Position numbers and translations under genes: made by a program
Part shown: positions 61,110 to 64,000 of the stretch, piece after piece
How the letters are laid out: each line of letters begins with the position of its first letter
Position numbering within the stretch: position 1 is the stretch's first letter
Assembly (NCBI GenBank): GCA_900541905.1
Contig: UQLQ01000001.1
Location: 148,103 to 212,102, forward strand
Source of the DNA: an uncultured Oscillospiraceae bacterium
GTDB lineage: Bacteria; Bacillota; Clostridia; Oscillospirales; Acutalibacteraceae
Direction of reading: 5' to 3'
Length of the DNA stretch: 64,000 bases
Notes under the pieces: model-generated
Told to the model about the DNA's origin: nothing
Databases searched by the model: none
Seen by the model: only the letters and a program-made list of their open reading frames with translations

Positions 61110-63494
61110 TTATTTTAATTTTGTTTCTAAGCGATCAATTTGTTTGCTTAATAGTTTATCAATTAATAGTGAAAACAGTACAAAAACAATAATTGCAAAA
61201 CCTGCTAGAACTAAAAAACAATAGAACATAGGCAAAGTAATCGATGCAAGAGAGAACAAATCCTTTAAGATGAAAATTGCGAATATAAATGCTCCAAGCA
61301 TTGTGAAGAATAAGGCACAGCGTATCCAGTTAAACGGTAACGAGACTTTTAATAATACCAACAAACCGGCAAATCCGGTAATCATAACAGCAAGCGTTGA
61401 GATTTCTGTATTATTAAATTGAATAAATGAACATAGAATTGCCAGTGCTACAATGTTAAATATCATTGTCATAGCACCGGGAATTGATTTGCGTATGACA
61501 TTTACAATATACTTTCCTTTAATCCGCTCCTTATTGGGCTCTAATGCTAGAATCAAAGAAGGGGCTCCAATGGTCAATGCGCTAATCAAAGTAAGCTGAA
61601 TTGGTTGGAACGGATAATCAAAATGTAAAAAGATAAATAGAATTGCATTAATTGTTGAAAAGATTGTTTTTGTCAAAAACAAGGAAGAAGAACGTTGTAA
61701 ATTATTAATTGAGCGTCTGCCTTCCTTTAATATCTTGGGCATAGATGCAAAGTTGGAATCCAGAAGCACCAGTTGAGAAACGGTTCTGGCTGCATCACTT
61801 CCTGAAGCCATGGCAATACTGCAATCGGATTCTTTTAAAGCTAATACGTCGTTGACGCCGTCTCCTGTCATTGCAACGGTATGACCTTGCTCTTTCAATG
61901 CTTTTACCAAATCTAACTTTTGCTGTGGTGTAACACGTCCGAATACGCTATATTTTTGTGCAGCTTCCTTAATTTCTTCCGGTGTCTGTAAGGTAGTAGC
62001 ATCTACATATTGTTCGGCTGTTTTTAAACCGGCTTTTTTTGCAATATTTGCTACGGTAATTGCATTATCGCCTGAAATAATTTTGATGTCTACACCTTGT
62101 TCTGCAAAATAAGCCAATGTGTCGGGAGCCTCCGCACGTATTTTATCACTGATAAATAAAAATGCCATAGGATGAATTTCTTCAGGCAATTCTTTATCCT
62201 GAATTTGATGTGGAGAATGTGCCAGCATTAAAACGCGTTGTCCTTTTTCAGAATGCTCTTTAATAATTTCTTGATATGGAGAACTGTCTTTTAAAATAAA
62301 TTCTGTAGCACCGAAAATATAACTGCCGTTCTCATCAAATGAAGCACCGCTCCATTTTCTTGCAGATGAAAATGGAACAATATGATTACAGGTCAATTTA
62401 TCATATTGGTCACAATAGGTTTTTACTGCATTAAACGTTGGATTATCGTCTTCCAATGCATGTATTAAAGAACCCAATGCAATATTCAACTCTTCATTGG
62501 TTGTATCGTGTAGTGGCAGTACATCGGTTACTTCCATGGTTCCTTCTGTAATGGTGCCTGTTTTATCCAGGCATAACACATCTACACGTGCTAAAGTCTC
62601 AATACAGTATAGTTCTTGTACCAATGTTTTGTGTTGAGACAGTCGTATAATGCTTACAGCAAATACAACGCTGGTTAATAGAATTAAGCCTTCCGGAATC
62701 ATACCGATTAAGGCTGCCACAACACCTACAATTGCATCATTGAATCCTTGATGGGATATAAAAACTTGTTTGCAGAATAAGGCAATGCCAACAGGAATTA
62801 AAGTAAATCCGATATATTTAATAATGCGGTTTGTCCATCGCATGATTTCTGAGTTTGGTTTTTTTACATATTTGGCATTATCTGTGATTTGTGCAGCATA
62901 ATTATCTTTTCCCACATGTTCTACACGTGCATGGCAGTTGCCGCTGATAATAAAACTGCCTGAAAGTAAATGGTCTCCCGGTTGCTTTAATACTGGTTCA
63001 GACTCACCGGTTAATAATGATTCATTTACTTCACATTCACCCTCAATGACAACGGCATCGGAGCACACCTGATTGCCGGCTCCGAGAAAGGTAATGTCGT
63101 CCATTACAATATCATGAATGGCTATTTCTTGTTTGATACCGTTGCGTATTACATGTGCTTTCGGCTCGGCAATTAAGGATAGCTTATCAATGGTTTTTTT
63201 TGCACGAATTTCTTGTACAGTACCAATAAAAATATTGCAAATAATAACGCCCATAAACAGTAAGTTTTTATAAGAGCCCACAATTAAAATCAAAACAGCC
63301 AGTACAAAGTTTAAAATGTTAAAGGGGGTTATCAAATTTTCCAGTACAATTCGCTTGATACTTTTTGATTTAATATCACTATTATGATTGACGAGCCCTT
63401 GTTCAATACGCTGCCGGACTTCTGCGTCTGTTAGCCCATGCAATTGTTCTGAAGAAGGCTTGGTATGTTCAACATTGTTTTGGTCCAAGTGCAT
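61110..63494 (-). CDS. P-type cation ATPase, CtpE-like
   Basis: A 794-residue P-type ATPase. Actuator motif LTGESEPV, helix-4 motif IPEGLILL, phosphorylation site CLDKTGTIT and hinge MTGDGVNDVLALKESD are intact. There is no N-terminal metal-binding domain. Overall shape matches the CtpE-like group (HAD-IC family; mycobacterial CtpE takes up Ca2+), so calcium is a plausible substrate but not provable here. ATG 63494 is preferred since AGGAG abuts the ATG at 63500. Ten or so membrane helices. Confidence 0.9.
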   Translation of the reverse strand: MHLDQNNVEHTKPSSEQLHGLTDAEVRQRIEQGLVNHNSDIKSKSIKRIVLENLITPFNILNFVLAVLILIVGSYKNLLFMGVIICNIFIGTVQEIRAKKTIDKLSLIAEPKAHVIRNGIKQEIAIHDIVMDDITFLGAGNQVCSDAVVIEGECEVNESLLTGESEPVLKQPGDHLLSGSFIISGNCHARVEHVGKDNYAAQITDNAKYVKKPNSEIMRWTNRIIKYIGFTLIPVGIALFCKQVFISHQGFNDAIVGVVAALIGMIPEGLILLTSVVFAVSIIRLSQHKTLVQELYCIETLARVDVLCLDKTGTITEGTMEVTDVLPLHDTTNEELNIALGSLIHALEDDNPTFNAVKTYCDQYDKLTCNHIVPFSSARKWSGASFDENGSYIFGATEFILKDSSPYQEIIKEHSEKGQRVLMLAHSPHQIQDKELPEEIHPMAFLFISDKIRAEAPDTLAYFAEQGVDIKIISGDNAITVANIAKKAGLKTAEQYVDATTLQTPEEIKEAAQKYSVFGRVTPQQKLDLVKALKEQGHTVAMTGDGVNDVLALKESDCSIAMASGSDAARTVSQLVLLDSNFASMPKILKEGRRSINNLQRSSSLFLTKTIFSTINAILFIFLHFDYPFQPIQLTLISALTIGAPSLILALEPNKERIKGKYIVNVIRKSIPGAMTMIFNIVALAILCSFIQFNNTEISTLAVMITGFAGLLVLLKVSLPFNWIRCALFFTMLGAFIFAIFILKDLFSLASITLPMFYCFLVLAGFAIIVFVLFSLLIDKLLSKQIDRLETKLK

Positions 63495-63500
63495 ATTCAT

Positions 63501-64000
63501 CTCCTATAATAGATATATGTATTGTTAGAGAGTAGATTTATAGTATAGTGTTAAAGGTACATATTAATATATTAGGATTATTAATATATTAGTATTCAAT
63601 ATATTAATATATATATCCTACTCTGAAACATATAATCATATTATACATGATTTTTACCGTAATTTGTAGATAAATTATGATGTTGAAGTTATTTTGTAAC
63701 TTTTATGTTGATTTCATAAAATTTTATAAAACATAAATATTGTATTCAAAAATATATATCATAATAAATAATTGGATATACTTTATATTAATTTTTATAA
63801 GGTGACAGTCTAATGATAGACATACAAAGGAATATTCTAGTTATTGTTAATATATGTTAACAATAATTTATTAAAATTGCTTTTATATTTAACAACATAA
63901 CAACAACGGCAAAACTAAAGCTTTGGTTGTTGACAAGAACGTTTTAACGCTTATCTGTTAGAAATTGCAGATAAAAATAATCCCAACAGTATTTTGTCAG
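63501..64000. other. A/T-rich terminal region
   Basis: Promoter region of the P-type ATPase and flanking sequence. It has short tandem-like TTAATATATTA blocks at about 63565-63615 and a reversed repeat R copy near the end. No gene seen. Confidence 0.5.
63921..63974 (-). repeat. Dispersed repeat R, reversed partial copy
   Basis: TTGTTGACAAGAACGTTTTA, ATCTGTTAGAAATTGC match the reverse complement of the R copies at 30111-30291, less the second arm of the dyad. Confidence 0.55.

Noticed and set aside
1..64000. CRISPR arrays, rRNA or tRNA genes, complete insertion sequences
   Set aside because: No regularly spaced repeats, no cloverleaf or rRNA-like stretches and no transposase frame were found by eye.

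Overview
The window looks like a chromosomal piece of a low-GC, Gram-positive, spore-forming anaerobe of the class Clostridia (gut Oscillospiraceae/Ruminococcaceae-like; the family assignment is inference). Support: adjacent spoIVB and spo0A, a nine-gene V-type ATPase operon, an ACT/UPF0210 pair, meso-DAP-type murE/murF, a CIRCE element in front of htpG, SDs close to AGGAGG, frequent TTG/GTG starts, and surface proteins ending in a (x)TGDN-type sorting signal, hydrophobic segment and basic tail. No tRNA, rRNA, CRISPR array or intact insertion sequence was seen.

Layout. 1-10.8 kb is an accessory island: a small DUF378 membrane protein, a perfect 40-bp palindrome, a lone tyrosine recombinase, a short inverted-repeat segment, then a same-strand operon for what looks like an undescribed surface structure (small membrane protein, 1570-aa secreted protein, TGDN-anchored mini-protein, pilin-like secreted protein plus a decayed tandem copy, two paralogous single-pass membrane proteins, a lipoprotein). 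10.8-15.4 kb is minus-strand metabolism (PHP phosphatase, Lrp regulator, aminotransferase, DUF362 ferredoxin protein, ispE). 15.6-17.3 kb holds the ACT/UPF0210 pair. 18.0-26.9 kb is the V-ATPase operon G/H-C-I-K-F-E-A-B-D. 27-34.2 kb carries AlkD-like and M48-like proteins, a membrane MerR regulator, a QueG-like protein, CorA, a CAT-like acetyltransferase, a fumarase beta gene interrupted by an in-frame TGA, and a CDF transporter. 34.2-43 kb holds two large wall-anchored surface proteins on either side of CIRCE-controlled htpG. 43-47.5 kb has a sirtuin, two lipoproteins, a DUF1540 protein, and an ECF S-component beside coaX. 47.9-52.5 kb is a Bce-type two-component/ABC peptide-resistance module. 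52.6-55.5 kb is murE-murF; then a urea-transporter-like gene, a small surface protein, spoIVB, spo0A and a CtpE-like P-type ATPase.

Most notable. Three surface loci (upstream of 1718, 34480 and 39582) each carry an inverted pair of sites with one architecture, AAAA(A/G)GT-NN-ACTTT. The central dinucleotide is GT at the first two loci and AG at the third. The only recombinase gene in the window lies directly beside the first pair. At the second locus the segment between the sites holds a near-consensus promoter (TTGAAA-17-TATTAT) pointing away from the adhesin; at the third a weaker promoter points towards the gene. I infer a multi-locus phase-variation system of small invertons controlled in trans by one recombinase. 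Read-level evidence of inversion would decide it. Other points: Spo0A lacks the receiver lysine (Glu instead) and one acidic-pocket residue; a possible pseudoknot overlaps the V-ATPase B-subunit ribosome site; a dispersed ~80-bp repeat family occurs at three places.
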